Part shown: piece after piece, positions 36,432 through 45,209 of the stretch | How the letters are laid out: each line of letters opens with the position of its first letter | Position numbering within the stretch: position 1 is the stretch's first letter | Assembly (NCBI RefSeq): GCF_005848555.1 | Contig: NZ_CP040518.1 | Span: 558,001 to 622,000 of the forward strand | Direction: 5' to 3' | DNA from: Blautia sp. SC05B48 | GTDB taxonomy: Bacteria; Bacillota; Clostridia; Lachnospirales; Lachnospiraceae | DNA length: 64,000 nt | Program-made: the position numbers and the translations under genes | Notes under the pieces: generated by a model | What the model saw: only the letters and a program-made list of their open reading frames with translations | Databases searched by the model: none | Told to the model about the DNA's origin: nothing

Positions 36432-36446
36432 TTCATTGCCAAAGAG

Positions 36447-36473
36447 GGCACGCAGTCAGGCGTGTCTTTTTTT
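36447..36473 (+). terminator. Terminator after tRNA-Gly
   Basis: Stem GGCACGC/GCGTGTC with a 6-nt loop is followed by seven T. Confidence 0.8.
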
Positions 36474-36499
36474 ATAAATTTTAAGGAGGATTTTTGTTT

Positions 36500-37294
36500 A
36501 TGAAGATTGGATTTATCGGATGTGGAAATATGGCCTCTGCCATGATCGGCGGTATTCTCCGTCATGGGATCTTTTCAAAGGACGAGATCATTGTTTCCAA
36601 CCTTACAGAAGAAGGCAGAGTGCGCAGTAAAAAAACTCTTGGTGTTGTCACCACTCTGGATAACAATGAAATAGTCAGATCTGCAAAAACTGTCGTTCTT
36701 GCAGTAAAACCGCAGTTTTATGAGGAAGTTCTCACGGAGATCCACGACAGCCTCACGACAGAGCACACCATCATCGGAATCGCTCCCGGCAAGACGCTTG
36801 CATGGCTGGAAGAAAAAGCCGGTCTTCCTCTGAAGGTTGTTCGTTTTATGCCTAATACGCCTGCACAGGTTGGAGCCGGAATGACTGCTGTATGTGCCAA
36901 TGACCGGGTTTCGGAAGACGAACTGGCAGAAATCCTTAAGATCACAGACAGCTTTGGCTGTACCGAAGTGATACCGGAGCGTCTGATGGACGCCGCAGGC
37001 GCTGTAGGCGGCTGTGCACCGGCTTATGTGTTTATGTTTATCGAAGCCATGGCAGATGCCGCTGTCAGCCAGGGAATGCCTCGTAAGCAGGCTTATAAAT
37101 TTGCTTCCCAGACTGTTCTCGGCAGTGCAAAAATGGTTCTGGAAACCGGCAGACACCCTGGAGACCTGAAAGACATGGTCTGCTCACCGGCAGGAACTAC
37201 CATTGAAGGTGTCCGCACCCTGGAAAAGAGCGGCTTCCGCAGTGCCGTATTTGAAGCGCTTACCGCAGCTGCTGAAAAGGGTAAAAAGTTATAA
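36500..37294 (+). CDS. proC: Pyrroline-5-carboxylate reductase
   Basis: This 264-residue enzyme makes proline from P5C using NAD(P)H. It has the N-terminal Rossmann loop GFIGCGNMASAMI, the FMPNTPAQVGAG block, and the C-terminal signature around DMVCSPAGTTIEGV. The ATG at 36500 is preferred over a TTG six nt upstream because AGGAGG then has a normal spacing. Confidence 0.96.
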   Translation: MKIGFIGCGNMASAMIGGILRHGIFSKDEIIVSNLTEEGRVRSKKTLGVVTTLDNNEIVRSAKTVVLAVKPQFYEEVLTEIHDSLTTEHTIIGIAPGKTLAWLEEKAGLPLKVVRFMPNTPAQVGAGMTAVCANDRVSEDELAEILKITDSFGCTEVIPERLMDAAGAVGGCAPAYVFMFIEAMADAAVSQGMPRKQAYKFASQTVLGSAKMVLETGRHPGDLKDMVCSPAGTTIEGVRTLEKSGFRSAVFEALTAAAEKGKKL

Positions 37295-37305
37295 TTTCCG
37301 AAAAC

Positions 37306-37351
37306 AAAAACTCCGTGAGGCCTGCATTCACCCGGACCTTACGGAGTTTTT
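37306..37351. terminator. Bidirectional terminator between proC and threonine aldolase
   Basis: AAAAACTCCGT pairs with ACGGAGTTTTT around a GC-rich loop. It serves the two convergent genes. Confidence 0.8.
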
Positions 37352-37384
37352 CCATCTCATCTCTTTTATCATCTGCCGACAGCC

Positions 37385-38407
37385 CTACAGCAGCTCGATC
37401 AGCGCATCAATATCTTCCATTTTTGTTCCCCAGCTTGTGGCAAAACGGATCACTGTATGATCTTCATCATATTTTTCCCAGAAATCAAACTGCACTTCTT
37501 TGCCCAGTTCTTCTTTCTTTTTATTTTCCAGAACTACAAACTGCTGGTTCGTGGGAGAATCCAAGAAAAGCTGATATCCTTTTTCCTGAAGGGCTTTTTT
37601 CAGCTTCATAGCTGTTTCAATAGCATTTTTGCTGATCCTTGTATACAGATCATCGGTAAACAGTGTGTCAAACTGGATTCCCAGAAGACGGCCTTTTGCC
37701 AGAAGGGCTCCCTGCTGTTTCACCATAGTCATAATGTGCTTCGGAGCTTTTTTCGTAAAGACCACTGCCTCACCGCAAAGTGCTCCTACCTTGGTTCCGC
37801 CGATGTAGAACATATCTGTACATCTGGCGATATCCTCAAGTGTCACATCTGCTTCCGGACTTACCAGACCGTAACCAAGTCTTGCTCCGTCCAGAAATAG
37901 CGGAAGCTCGTATTTATGGCATACCTCGGAAATTTCCTCCAGCTCTTTCTTCGTATAAAGTGTTCCGTACTCTGTCGGATGGGAAATATAAACCATTCCC
38001 GGAAATACCATATGGTTGTGACTTTCATCCCCGTAAAAAGTTTCCACATAATCTGTGATACTTTCTGCTTTGATCTTTCCGTTTTCTGCCGGAAGTGTCA
38101 GTACCTTATGTCCTGTATACTCGATCGCTCCGGCCTCATGACAGCTTACGTGTCCGGTCTGCGCCGCAAGAACACCTTCATAACGGTTCAAGACAGAACC
38201 TATGACCGTGGCATTGGTCTGGGTTCCTCCCACCAGGAAAAGCACCTCAGCATCCGGGCAGCCACAGGCCTTACGGATCTTCTCTTTTGCAGAATCACAG
38301 TATTTGTCTGTGCCATAACCGGAAAGTTTCTCCATATTGGTTTCCAGAAGCTTCTGGAGGATCGCCGGATGAGCTCCCTCGCAGTAATCGTTTACAAAAA
38401 ATAACAT
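37385..38407 (-). CDS. Low-specificity threonine aldolase family protein
   Basis: This 340-residue PLP enzyme of fold type I is expected to split L-threonine or allo-threonine to glycine and acetaldehyde. The PLP lysine is in IGGTKVGALCG near 205, and the cofactor Asp region is LFLDGARLGYG. The N-terminus FVNDYCEGAHP is typical. It is convergent with proC. Confidence 0.9.
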   Translation of the reverse strand: MLFFVNDYCEGAHPAILQKLLETNMEKLSGYGTDKYCDSAKEKIRKACGCPDAEVLFLVGGTQTNATVIGSVLNRYEGVLAAQTGHVSCHEAGAIEYTGHKVLTLPAENGKIKAESITDYVETFYGDESHNHMVFPGMVYISHPTEYGTLYTKKELEEISEVCHKYELPLFLDGARLGYGLVSPEADVTLEDIARCTDMFYIGGTKVGALCGEAVVFTKKAPKHIMTMVKQQGALLAKGRLLGIQFDTLFTDDLYTRISKNAIETAMKLKKALQEKGYQLFLDSPTNQQFVVLENKKKEELGKEVQFDFWEKYDEDHTVIRFATSWGTKMEDIDALIELL

Positions 38408-38436
38408 TTTATTTTCTCCTCATCTGTATTTTCATT

Positions 38437-39471
38437 TTATTTGACCGTCTGCCCTGGAATGATCTTACAGGTAGAAAACGATTTGAATTTACAGGAAATC
38501 GCCCCCTTCATCTCCTGTTCCAGGAAAAGCATGGCTACATGCGCACGTTCCAGATGCTCCATCCGAAGTGTGGTAAGAAGGATATCTCCGGTAAGATAGT
38601 CCGGGATCTCATCCACACCCAGAAGAGAAATGTCTTCCGGAACCGAAATTTTCTTCTGCCGTAACGCACGCATCACTCCAATGGATATCTGATAATTTTC
38701 CATGATAAAGGCATCCGGCAATTCATGAGTATCCAGATATTTCAGTGTTGCCTCACATACCTCACTGGTAGTTTCTCCCAGCGAGTAAATAGACTCTTTC
38801 TCCAGCGGCAGGCCATTCTTCCGAAGTCCTGCACGGAATCCTGCACGCCTTTGCTGGAAATTAAAGATATCCTGGGTGTTGGCCATATATTTGATATTCC
38901 GGCATCCTCTGGAAACCAGATAATCCACACAATCTCTGATTCCTTCCACTCCACCGAAGGTAACGCAATGATATTCATTTCCAAGATCATTATCATAAAT
39001 CACCATTGGCTTTCGGATCGCCCGAAACGGTGGAAACTGATCCGGCTGCATCTCTGTTGCATACAGGATCACACCTGCCACATTTTCCTCATTGGCCTCA
39101 CGCACTACGCGCTCCACGTCTTCTTTTTTTGTGGAAGAAGCATAAGTCACACTGACGATACAGCCCATTCTTCTGGCTTCCTGTTCAAATATCGTCAGAC
39201 TATCCGGGCATACATCCAATTCAAAATTTTTGAGGAACCTGAGATGATTGTCAATATAAAGCACCTTGATGATATTTTTATTTTCCAATTCCTGATTCTG
39301 TTTATCTTTTTCTTCTTTTTGTTTTTCCGGTTCTCCGGTAACTTCTTCTATATAATCGAAAACCTTCCGTCTGGTCTTTTCACTGACCCCTGGCTTGTTG
39401 TTCAAAACCAGAGATACAGTTGCCTTGGAAAGATTAAGATTTCTTGCTATATCCGCTGCTTTAATCTTCAT
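38437..39471 (-). CDS. LacI family transcriptional regulator
   Basis: This 344-residue repressor has an N-terminal LacI helix-turn-helix (AADIARNLNLSKATVSLVLN) and hinge, followed by a periplasmic-binding-like effector domain. A charged insert of about 20 residues rich in Lys, Glu and Gln (about 50-70) sits between the hinge and the core. Its own promoter and the sugar operon promoter share TGTTTAGTAA-type motifs, so it probably controls the operon at 39577-44218 and itself. Confidence 0.9.
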   Translation of the reverse strand: MKIKAADIARNLNLSKATVSLVLNNKPGVSEKTRRKVFDYIEEVTGEPEKQKEEKDKQNQELENKNIIKVLYIDNHLRFLKNFELDVCPDSLTIFEQEARRMGCIVSVTYASSTKKEDVERVVREANEENVAGVILYATEMQPDQFPPFRAIRKPMVIYDNDLGNEYHCVTFGGVEGIRDCVDYLVSRGCRNIKYMANTQDIFNFQQRRAGFRAGLRKNGLPLEKESIYSLGETTSEVCEATLKYLDTHELPDAFIMENYQISIGVMRALRQKKISVPEDISLLGVDEIPDYLTGDILLTTLRMEHLERAHVAMLFLEQEMKGAISCKFKSFSTCKIIPGQTVK

Positions 39472-39482
39472 GCCGCTCCCTC

Positions 39483-39532
39483 TTACTAAACATTCTCTCC
39501 TTGATTTTAAACATTTTCTTCTGCACTGTCAA
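39483..39532 (-). promoter_or_regulatory. LacI gene promoter with operator-like motif
   Basis: On the minus strand, perfect TTGACA (39527-39532) is followed after 17 nt by TAAAAT (39504-39509). Downstream TGTTTAGTAA (39483-39492) matches motifs in the sugar operon promoter. Confidence 0.65.
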
Positions 39533-39538
39533 CACAAA

Positions 39539-39568
39539 GCGGGAAGCTGCTCACAGGCAGCTCCCCGC
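39539..39568 (-). terminator. Terminator of the sugar operon
   Basis: GCGGG-AGCTGC pairs with GCAGCT-CCCGC around a 6-nt loop, 9 nt after the glycosidase stop. Confidence 0.7.
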
Positions 39569-39576
39569 AAAAATGA

Positions 39577-41103
39577 TCATTTGACCTCACGTACACGTAC
39601 AGCCATATATTCTCTTCCAGGCAGGTCGATCCGGAACTTGCCTTTAAAGATTCCTTTCTTCTCGATCGTCATATTCCAGGTATCAATTACTTCTACCTCA
39701 AATTCTGTCTCATCATCGATATGATACTCACGGAATGACGGACGCATGAAGCTGTAATAGAAAATATAATATTTAATATCCTGAAGACTATTATCTACTG
39801 CTGCACCAACCTCATCCCACTGATTTTCCAGCGGACGAAGTCCCGGTGCCGGTGTCTCCTCCATAATCTTCTGGAGGAATTTAAATCTCTCGGGGCTTTC
39901 TCCGTGAAGCTTGCCGCCATGAGACCACCAGAGAATTCCCTCATCATTCATATAGGTTTCTCCGTGTCCCGGATATGCTCCCCGACAGAATGCTTCCCAG
40001 AAACGTCTTGTCATTTCTTTTCCACTGATATTTCCCCATCCATGCTGGATATTTCCTTCATATGCAATCTCATCCAGAACTACCGGTTTTTTGTAACGGA
40101 TCCGCCACTCATTTACCATCTCGGAGGACTTGTAAAGATCCTGTCTCTGAATGCTGCAGTGAGTGATCCACGGTCTTGTATAATCATAGAAACTCTTGCA
40201 ATTGTGAATGGAACGAAGATGATTGTATACATCTTTTTCCTGGATAATAGCTGCGTAACGCTCCCAGTCCTCTGTTGTCTTTTTCGGGAAAAGATCGTAC
40301 TCATTGGCAAGTGACCACCATACGTTTCTGTATGCACTTACTCTGGCAATGAGATATTTCCAGTAAAGATCATCACACTCTGCACTCATCTCACTGAAGC
40401 CCCATCTGTCATATGGATGCATCACAATGATGTCAGCCTGGATCCCAAGGTCCATCAGCTTCTTTATACAGTCATCAATGTGCTGGAAATGTTTTACATT
40501 AAATCTCTTGTGATCAAAATCATTGCCTGCTGTACAGCCAACATATTCCAGAAAATTCTCAGATGTCAGTACAGAGCTGTCCATCGGAGTTCCTTCATAT
40601 GGATAGCTGATCGGCTCATTCAGGTTGTAGTCATAATGTTTCGGGAATACACAGAAACGGATCTTATTAAATGCACTGTCTGCCAGTGTCTCCAGTGTCT
40701 GTTTCTGAAGCTCCTCGCTCTGAAGTTCCCACACATAGCATGTTGTTCCGATGGAATAATAAGGTTTTCCATCTTCATATGCCATATGATAGGTGTAGGA
40801 TACACGGACCGGTCCGTGATTGCCCTCTGCTGCCGGTGTTACATGAAATGCACCTGTATACACTTCATCAGAAAAGCTTCCTTTGATCTCAAATGTATAA
40901 TCACCTTCAAAAGATGGCATAAAACGTACGCGGTAGATTCCGTCTCCATCATAGAAACCGTCTACGGTTTTTGTTTCTTCCTTGCCCTTAAAGGTTCCCT
41001 GAATTGTATAATCCGTAAACGGATTTCCCTCATGTCTGCCTGACATTTCTGCTTCAAAGGTTCCCCATTTTTCTACGGATTCTGTATATTTGCAAGTACT
41101 CAT
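39577..41103 (-). CDS. DUF5060/DUF5605 glycoside hydrolase-like protein
   Basis: This 508-residue, apparently cytosolic protein has an N-terminal beta domain of DUF5060 type (WGTFEAEMSG, GIYRVRFMPSFEGDYTF). A TIM-barrel of the apiosidase/GH5-like DUF4038 type follows (MHPYDRWGF, WWSLANEYDLF with the likely acid Glu, VLDEIAYEG with the likely nucleophile Glu). A C-terminal beta domain (DUF5605) completes it. No signal peptide is present, so it likely acts on short sugars imported by the transporter encoded upstream. It is the last gene of the operon. The precise substrate is unknown. Confidence 0.82.
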   Translation of the reverse strand: MSTCKYTESVEKWGTFEAEMSGRHEGNPFTDYTIQGTFKGKEETKTVDGFYDGDGIYRVRFMPSFEGDYTFEIKGSFSDEVYTGAFHVTPAAEGNHGPVRVSYTYHMAYEDGKPYYSIGTTCYVWELQSEELQKQTLETLADSAFNKIRFCVFPKHYDYNLNEPISYPYEGTPMDSSVLTSENFLEYVGCTAGNDFDHKRFNVKHFQHIDDCIKKLMDLGIQADIIVMHPYDRWGFSEMSAECDDLYWKYLIARVSAYRNVWWSLANEYDLFPKKTTEDWERYAAIIQEKDVYNHLRSIHNCKSFYDYTRPWITHCSIQRQDLYKSSEMVNEWRIRYKKPVVLDEIAYEGNIQHGWGNISGKEMTRRFWEAFCRGAYPGHGETYMNDEGILWWSHGGKLHGESPERFKFLQKIMEETPAPGLRPLENQWDEVGAAVDNSLQDIKYYIFYYSFMRPSFREYHIDDETEFEVEVIDTWNMTIEKKGIFKGKFRIDLPGREYMAVRVREVK

Positions 41104-41180
41104 AAGTCGTCCTCTTTCTTTCTGTATTCATGCGCGGGCTGCTGTTCACGATACCGCCATGCAGCAGTCTGCATCAAATA

Positions 41181-42029
41181 TCATGATTTAACTGCTCCGG
41201 CCATACCTTCCACGAAATATCTCTGGAAGATCAGATATACCACCATAACCGGAATAACGGAAACAAGTACACCTGCACACAGATAACCATAGTCTGTTCC
41301 GTGCTCACCTACGAATGTCATAATACCAACCGGTACTGTCTTCATGGCATTGTCGTTGATGATAACGCTGGCCAGAAGATACTCATTCCATGTGGAAAGG
41401 AAATCTGTGATAAACAGTGTTGCGATCGCCGGTTTTGCGATCGGCAGGATGATCTTGTAAAAAAGCTGCCATTTATTACATCCGTCAATACATGCAGCCT
41501 CATCAATATCTTTCGGAATTCCCAACATGAAACCTCGCATGATCAGGATACAGTAGGAAATACCAAATCCGATATATACATAGAATAATCCGAAATATGT
41601 ATTCAGAAGATTCAATTTGCTGTAGATGATGTTGATCGGTACCAGTGCTGTCTGCATCGGAAGCATCATACCAATAAGGAAGAATACGAAGATACCTATA
41701 CGGTGCTTGATATTCAGTCTTGTCAGTGCAAAGGAAGCCATAGCACCTACAAAAATACCAAGCGGTACCTTCAGGCAGGAAATGATCAGATCATTCTTCA
41801 TATAAGTAAAAAGATTTCCCTTTGTAATGGCATTGGTAAAGTTATCCCAGGCAATTTCAGCAGGAAGCTGGAACAGACTCAGTCCGCTCATAAAATCCTT
41901 TTTGTGTTTCAATGCTGTTGCGACCAATGTAAAGATCGGAACGATCCAGATCAGTGCCAAAATTATCAGAAGTACGTACAGCAATATTTTTTTTGTGATT
42001 TTTTTTGTTTTTCCGTCCATTGTCTGCAC
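41181..42029 (-). CDS. Carbohydrate ABC transporter permease, MalG type
   Basis: This 282-residue membrane protein has six helices and the EAA loop EAACIDGCNKWQLFYKIILP near 185. It pairs with the permease encoded 3 nt upstream. As is common for such operons, no ATPase gene is present, so a shared MsmK-like ATPase elsewhere is likely. Confidence 0.92.
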   Translation of the reverse strand: MQTMDGKTKKITKKILLYVLLIILALIWIVPIFTLVATALKHKKDFMSGLSLFQLPAEIAWDNFTNAITKGNLFTYMKNDLIISCLKVPLGIFVGAMASFALTRLNIKHRIGIFVFFLIGMMLPMQTALVPINIIYSKLNLLNTYFGLFYVYIGFGISYCILIMRGFMLGIPKDIDEAACIDGCNKWQLFYKIILPIAKPAIATLFITDFLSTWNEYLLASVIINDNAMKTVPVGIMTFVGEHGTDYGYLCAGVLVSVIPVMVVYLIFQRYFVEGMAGAVKS

Positions 42030-42032
42030 CTC

Positions 42033-42905
42033 CTACTTTTCTTTTGCCGTGAAGGAAACATACGGAATGATCACCACAAGCATCATGACTACCATGACAC
42101 AGGCAACTGCAGTTCCCATACCTACATTGTTATACTGGAATGTCTGAGAATACATATAGGTTGCCAGAACCTGTGTAGAGTTGTTTGGACCGCCTCCTGT
42201 AAGACCCTGTACAATATCGAAAACCTTCATAGCTGCTACGATCAGTGTTGCAAGAACCATAACGAATGTTTCTTTCATAAGCGGTACGGTAACACTGAAG
42301 AATTTACGGACCGGACCTGCACCATCAATGGTTGCTGCCTCAAGGACATCCGGGGATACTGCCTGAAGACCTGCCAGGAAAAGGATCATCGGCTGGCCGA
42401 TCCCCTGCCACAGTGCTGCCGCAAAGATTGCATACAGGCTCACCTTCGGATCAGAGATCCAGGTCTGTTTGAAATTAATCCCAAGTACCTTGAAAAACTG
42501 ATTGATAAATCCGATGTTCGGATTGTAGATCCATCTCCAGATGATCGCTACCGCGATTGGTGCGATAACGCAGGGAAAATAGAAAAATGCACGGAACACG
42601 GTACGTCCGCGGAACTGTTTGTTAAGAATGACCGCAAAGCCAAGAGAAACCGTCATCAGAAGTACAATCGTAAGTACGATCCAGACCAGGTTATTCTTCA
42701 ACGCGATCATAAATGTTGCATCATTTGTAAAAAGATTAACATAGTTTGACAGACCTACAAACTCCTTCTCAGCAACACCGTTCCATTTAAACATACTGAT
42801 AAACAGTGAGTAAAATACCGGTACCACAATTACGGAAAGGTAGATCACTGCTGCCGGTATCAGAAACGCATATGCCCCAAAATCAACTTTTCTTTTTTTC
42901 TTCAT
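42033..42905 (-). CDS. Sugar ABC transporter permease, MalF/UgpA type
   Basis: This 290-residue membrane protein has six helices and the EAA loop EAATIDGAGPVRKFFSVTVP near 190. It lies between the binding-protein gene and the MalG-type gene. A strong terminator-like hairpin separates it from the binding-protein gene. Confidence 0.92.
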   Translation of the reverse strand: MKKKRKVDFGAYAFLIPAAVIYLSVIVVPVFYSLFISMFKWNGVAEKEFVGLSNYVNLFTNDATFMIALKNNLVWIVLTIVLLMTVSLGFAVILNKQFRGRTVFRAFFYFPCVIAPIAVAIIWRWIYNPNIGFINQFFKVLGINFKQTWISDPKVSLYAIFAAALWQGIGQPMILFLAGLQAVSPDVLEAATIDGAGPVRKFFSVTVPLMKETFVMVLATLIVAAMKVFDIVQGLTGGGPNNSTQVLATYMYSQTFQYNNVGMGTAVACVMVVMMLVVIIPYVSFTAKEK

Positions 42906-42935
42906 TCCGGATCACCTCCATTTTTACTGAAAAAA

Positions 42936-42961
42936 GCGGCCAAAGCCTGCGCTCTGGCCGC
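42936..42961 (-). terminator. Partial terminator within the sugar operon
   Basis: Stem GCGGCCA/TGGCCGC is followed by six U on the minus strand, between the binding-protein and permease genes. Such hairpins keep binding-protein mRNA in excess. Confidence 0.7.
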
Positions 42962-42979
42962 CCCGTTATGCTTTTATGA

Positions 42980-44218
42980 TTATTTAGCCTGATATTCTTC
43001 AATTGCCTTCTGGATATTAGCTGCTGCATCTTCCGGTGTCATCTCGCCGTTTGCAACTGCATCCTGTGCATTAAAGAGAACATCTGCAACCTCTGTCGGG
43101 AATGCCTGGTCAGTGATCGTGAATGTACCGTTCTCATTAGATGTTTCAAGCATACCGTTTACGTTGACCTGCTCAGCCGGAGCTTCAGCGCCCTGTACAG
43201 GAAGCGGTACGTTATAGTACTCACCATACTCTGCAACATTCTCATCACTCTGATAGTAATCCATGAACTTCACGCATGCATCAAGTTCTTCATCAGAAAG
43301 ATTAGCATTGAACTGTGTCATCTCTGCGAAAGCAGACATACGGTTGTCATCACCTGACGGGAATGCAAATACACCATAATTGTTAGGATCAAGATCATTC
43401 TGGATGAACTGTCCGTCATACCACTGTCCCTGGAGATCCATTGCACACTCTCCTGTACCCATTGCCATGATGGTATCGTTCGGATCAAGTGTAAGGAAAC
43501 CATCCGGGAAGTATCCTGCGTCAACCCACTCTTTATATTTCTCAAAAGCCTGTACTACTGCATCGCAGTTCCAGCTCTCCTCAAATGTGTTCAGCTTGTC
43601 ATGAAGCTCAGCACCTGCATAGTGCTCAACAAGAAGCTCAAACCATCTCATTACATGCCATCCGTTAAGTCCGGCTGTATCCATTGGTGTAACTCCGTTA
43701 TCTTTCAGAGTCTTAAGAGCTGCTTCGAAATCCTCGAATGTAGTAGGAACTTCGATTCCGTTATCTTCAAAGATCTGTTTATTATAGTAAACACCAAGTG
43801 CATTGTAGCTTGTCGGATATCCGGAAAGCTTGTTTTCAAATGTACAGAGATTTAAAGAAGATTCTGTAAATTTGTCGTTCCATCCGTTATCTTTCGCATA
43901 CTGTGTAAGATCATATGTCTTTCCATTCTCCTCATAGAAGCTTCCAAGACTGCCGCCCCAGTTAAACCACATACTTGGAAGTGTATCTGAAGAAGCTGCT
44001 ACTTTGCAGGCATCCTTGATTCCATCTGTGTCATAGAAAGAAGCTGTTACTTTAATATCCGGGTTTGCTTCGTTGAATGCCTCTACGATCGGCTCAACCG
44101 CATTCTGTCTTGTGCTCAGTGTCCAGAATGAAACCTCTGTTGCTGCACTTACAGAAGAAGCCATTCCGAATACCATTGTTCCTGCAAGTACTGCTGCCAT
44201 TACCTTTTTAAAATTCAT
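42980..44218 (-). CDS. Extracellular sugar-binding protein
   Basis: This 412-residue solute-binding protein (family 1 type) starts MNFKKVMAAVLAG and has a clear signal peptide ending VSAA near residue 27. No cysteine follows the hydrophobic core, so the usual Gram-positive lipid anchor is missing. The mature part has a normal fold pattern (NPDIKVTASFYDTDG, MGTGECAMDLQGQW). The start at 44218 follows AAAGGAGGA. It heads the operon with two permeases and the glycosidase. Confidence 0.9.
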   Translation of the reverse strand: MNFKKVMAAVLAGTMVFGMASSVSAATEVSFWTLSTRQNAVEPIVEAFNEANPDIKVTASFYDTDGIKDACKVAASSDTLPSMWFNWGGSLGSFYEENGKTYDLTQYAKDNGWNDKFTESSLNLCTFENKLSGYPTSYNALGVYYNKQIFEDNGIEVPTTFEDFEAALKTLKDNGVTPMDTAGLNGWHVMRWFELLVEHYAGAELHDKLNTFEESWNCDAVVQAFEKYKEWVDAGYFPDGFLTLDPNDTIMAMGTGECAMDLQGQWYDGQFIQNDLDPNNYGVFAFPSGDDNRMSAFAEMTQFNANLSDEELDACVKFMDYYQSDENVAEYGEYYNVPLPVQGAEAPAEQVNVNGMLETSNENGTFTITDQAFPTEVADVLFNAQDAVANGEMTPEDAAANIQKAIEEYQAK

Positions 44219-44252
44219 ACCATGTCCTCCTTTAAACTTTTCCATGAATTTT

Positions 44253-44323
44253 GTTTAGTTTTCCGTTTAGCACGTCTCGTTTTTTGTTAAGTAAAAGATA
44301 GCATATTGTTTAGTAATTTTCAA
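44253..44323 (-). promoter_or_regulatory. Sugar operon promoter with phased operator-like motifs
   Basis: On the minus strand TTGAAA (44318-44323) and TATCTT (44295-44300) are 17 nt apart. On the plus strand GTTTAG or GTTAAG occurs at 44253, 44265, 44286 and 44308, spaced 12, 21 and 22 bp, close to whole helical turns. Two of these extend to TGTTWAGTAA, shared with the LacI gene promoter. Confidence 0.6.
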
Positions 44324-44581
44324 CTACATTTTATCTTTTCTATATTTTTTATAATTTTATTTGATATTTTTTGTGCATTTTTACCATATCTTTATTATAT
44401 TTCATTTGACCTCATTTAAACTTTTTTTGAATTATTTTAAATTTATTTACACCATTTATGTTTAACGAATCATTTTCATCCATTTATTAAATACTATTTT
44501 GGAACTTTTTATCTAATATTTTCAGTCACTCAATAGCATATTCTGACATTCTCTTTTTCTTATTCCTTCTTTGTTACGTAC

Positions 44582-44617
44582 AAAAACCTGCGGTTTTTAT
44601 AAAAGCCGCAGGTTTTT
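44582..44617. terminator. Bidirectional terminator
   Basis: AAAACCTGCGG pairs with CCGCAGGTTTTT. It ends the transcript of the interrupted binding-protein gene. Confidence 0.75.
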
Positions 44618-44638
44618 CCCATGTTTTTTAAACTTTCT

Positions 44639-45209
44639 TTAACTTTCACATGCTTTCCGTGCATACTCCGTCTGCACCAAATCTTCATACGCCGCACGAT
44701 CCGTCAACTCTCCTGCATCTTCCAGGATATCCTGCAGAAGCTCAAAGCTGTCTTTTTCAAAGATGAGATTCTCTTTCCATGTGTCCTGGTCATAATAACG
44801 TTTTACAATGGCAGTGATGGTTTCAAGATCTGTTTCTTTGAACTGCGGTGCGATCACTTCCGCGATTTCCTCCGGCGTATGACTCTGCACATAGTCCATT
44901 CCCTTCTGAAGTGCATCGGTGAATTTCTGGATGATCTCAGGATTTTCTTTCATGTAGCTTGCTTTTGCACTGTAGGATGTATATGGTACATATCCGGATG
45001 CCTCCCCGAGAGATGCCACTACATAGCCCGCTCCTTCTTTTTCCAGAATAGTTGCAGATGGTTCGAATTCTACTGTATATGCCGCTGAATCATCACCTGT
45101 AAAGGCTGCTGCCGTGGAACCGAAATCAATACTCTGGTCAATGATCAGATCCTTTTGCGGATCAATGCTGTTTTTCTTCAGTATATATTCAAATACCATT
45201 TCCGGCATT
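44639..45209 (-). pseudogene. C-terminal half of interrupted NMT1/SsuA-like binding protein
   Basis: This is the distal 190 codons of an ABC substrate-binding protein, beginning MPEMVFEYILKKN, with typical late segments YTVEFEPSATIL and NPEIIQKFTDALQKGMDY. The proximal half lies at 52928-53379, beyond the mobile element. Joining the halves at the 5-bp GGTGG core gives a continuous 341-codon frame (1023 nt), reading GGRKGGMPEMV across the junction. The gene is therefore split by the insertion and is inactive here. Confidence 0.85.

Larger units (their letters stand above)
44219..44638. other. Intergenic region upstream of the sugar operon
   Basis: These 420 bp hold the operon promoter and operators (44253-44323), about 250 bp of very AT-rich sequence without a gene, and a bidirectional terminator at 44582-44617. 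Confidence 0.5.
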
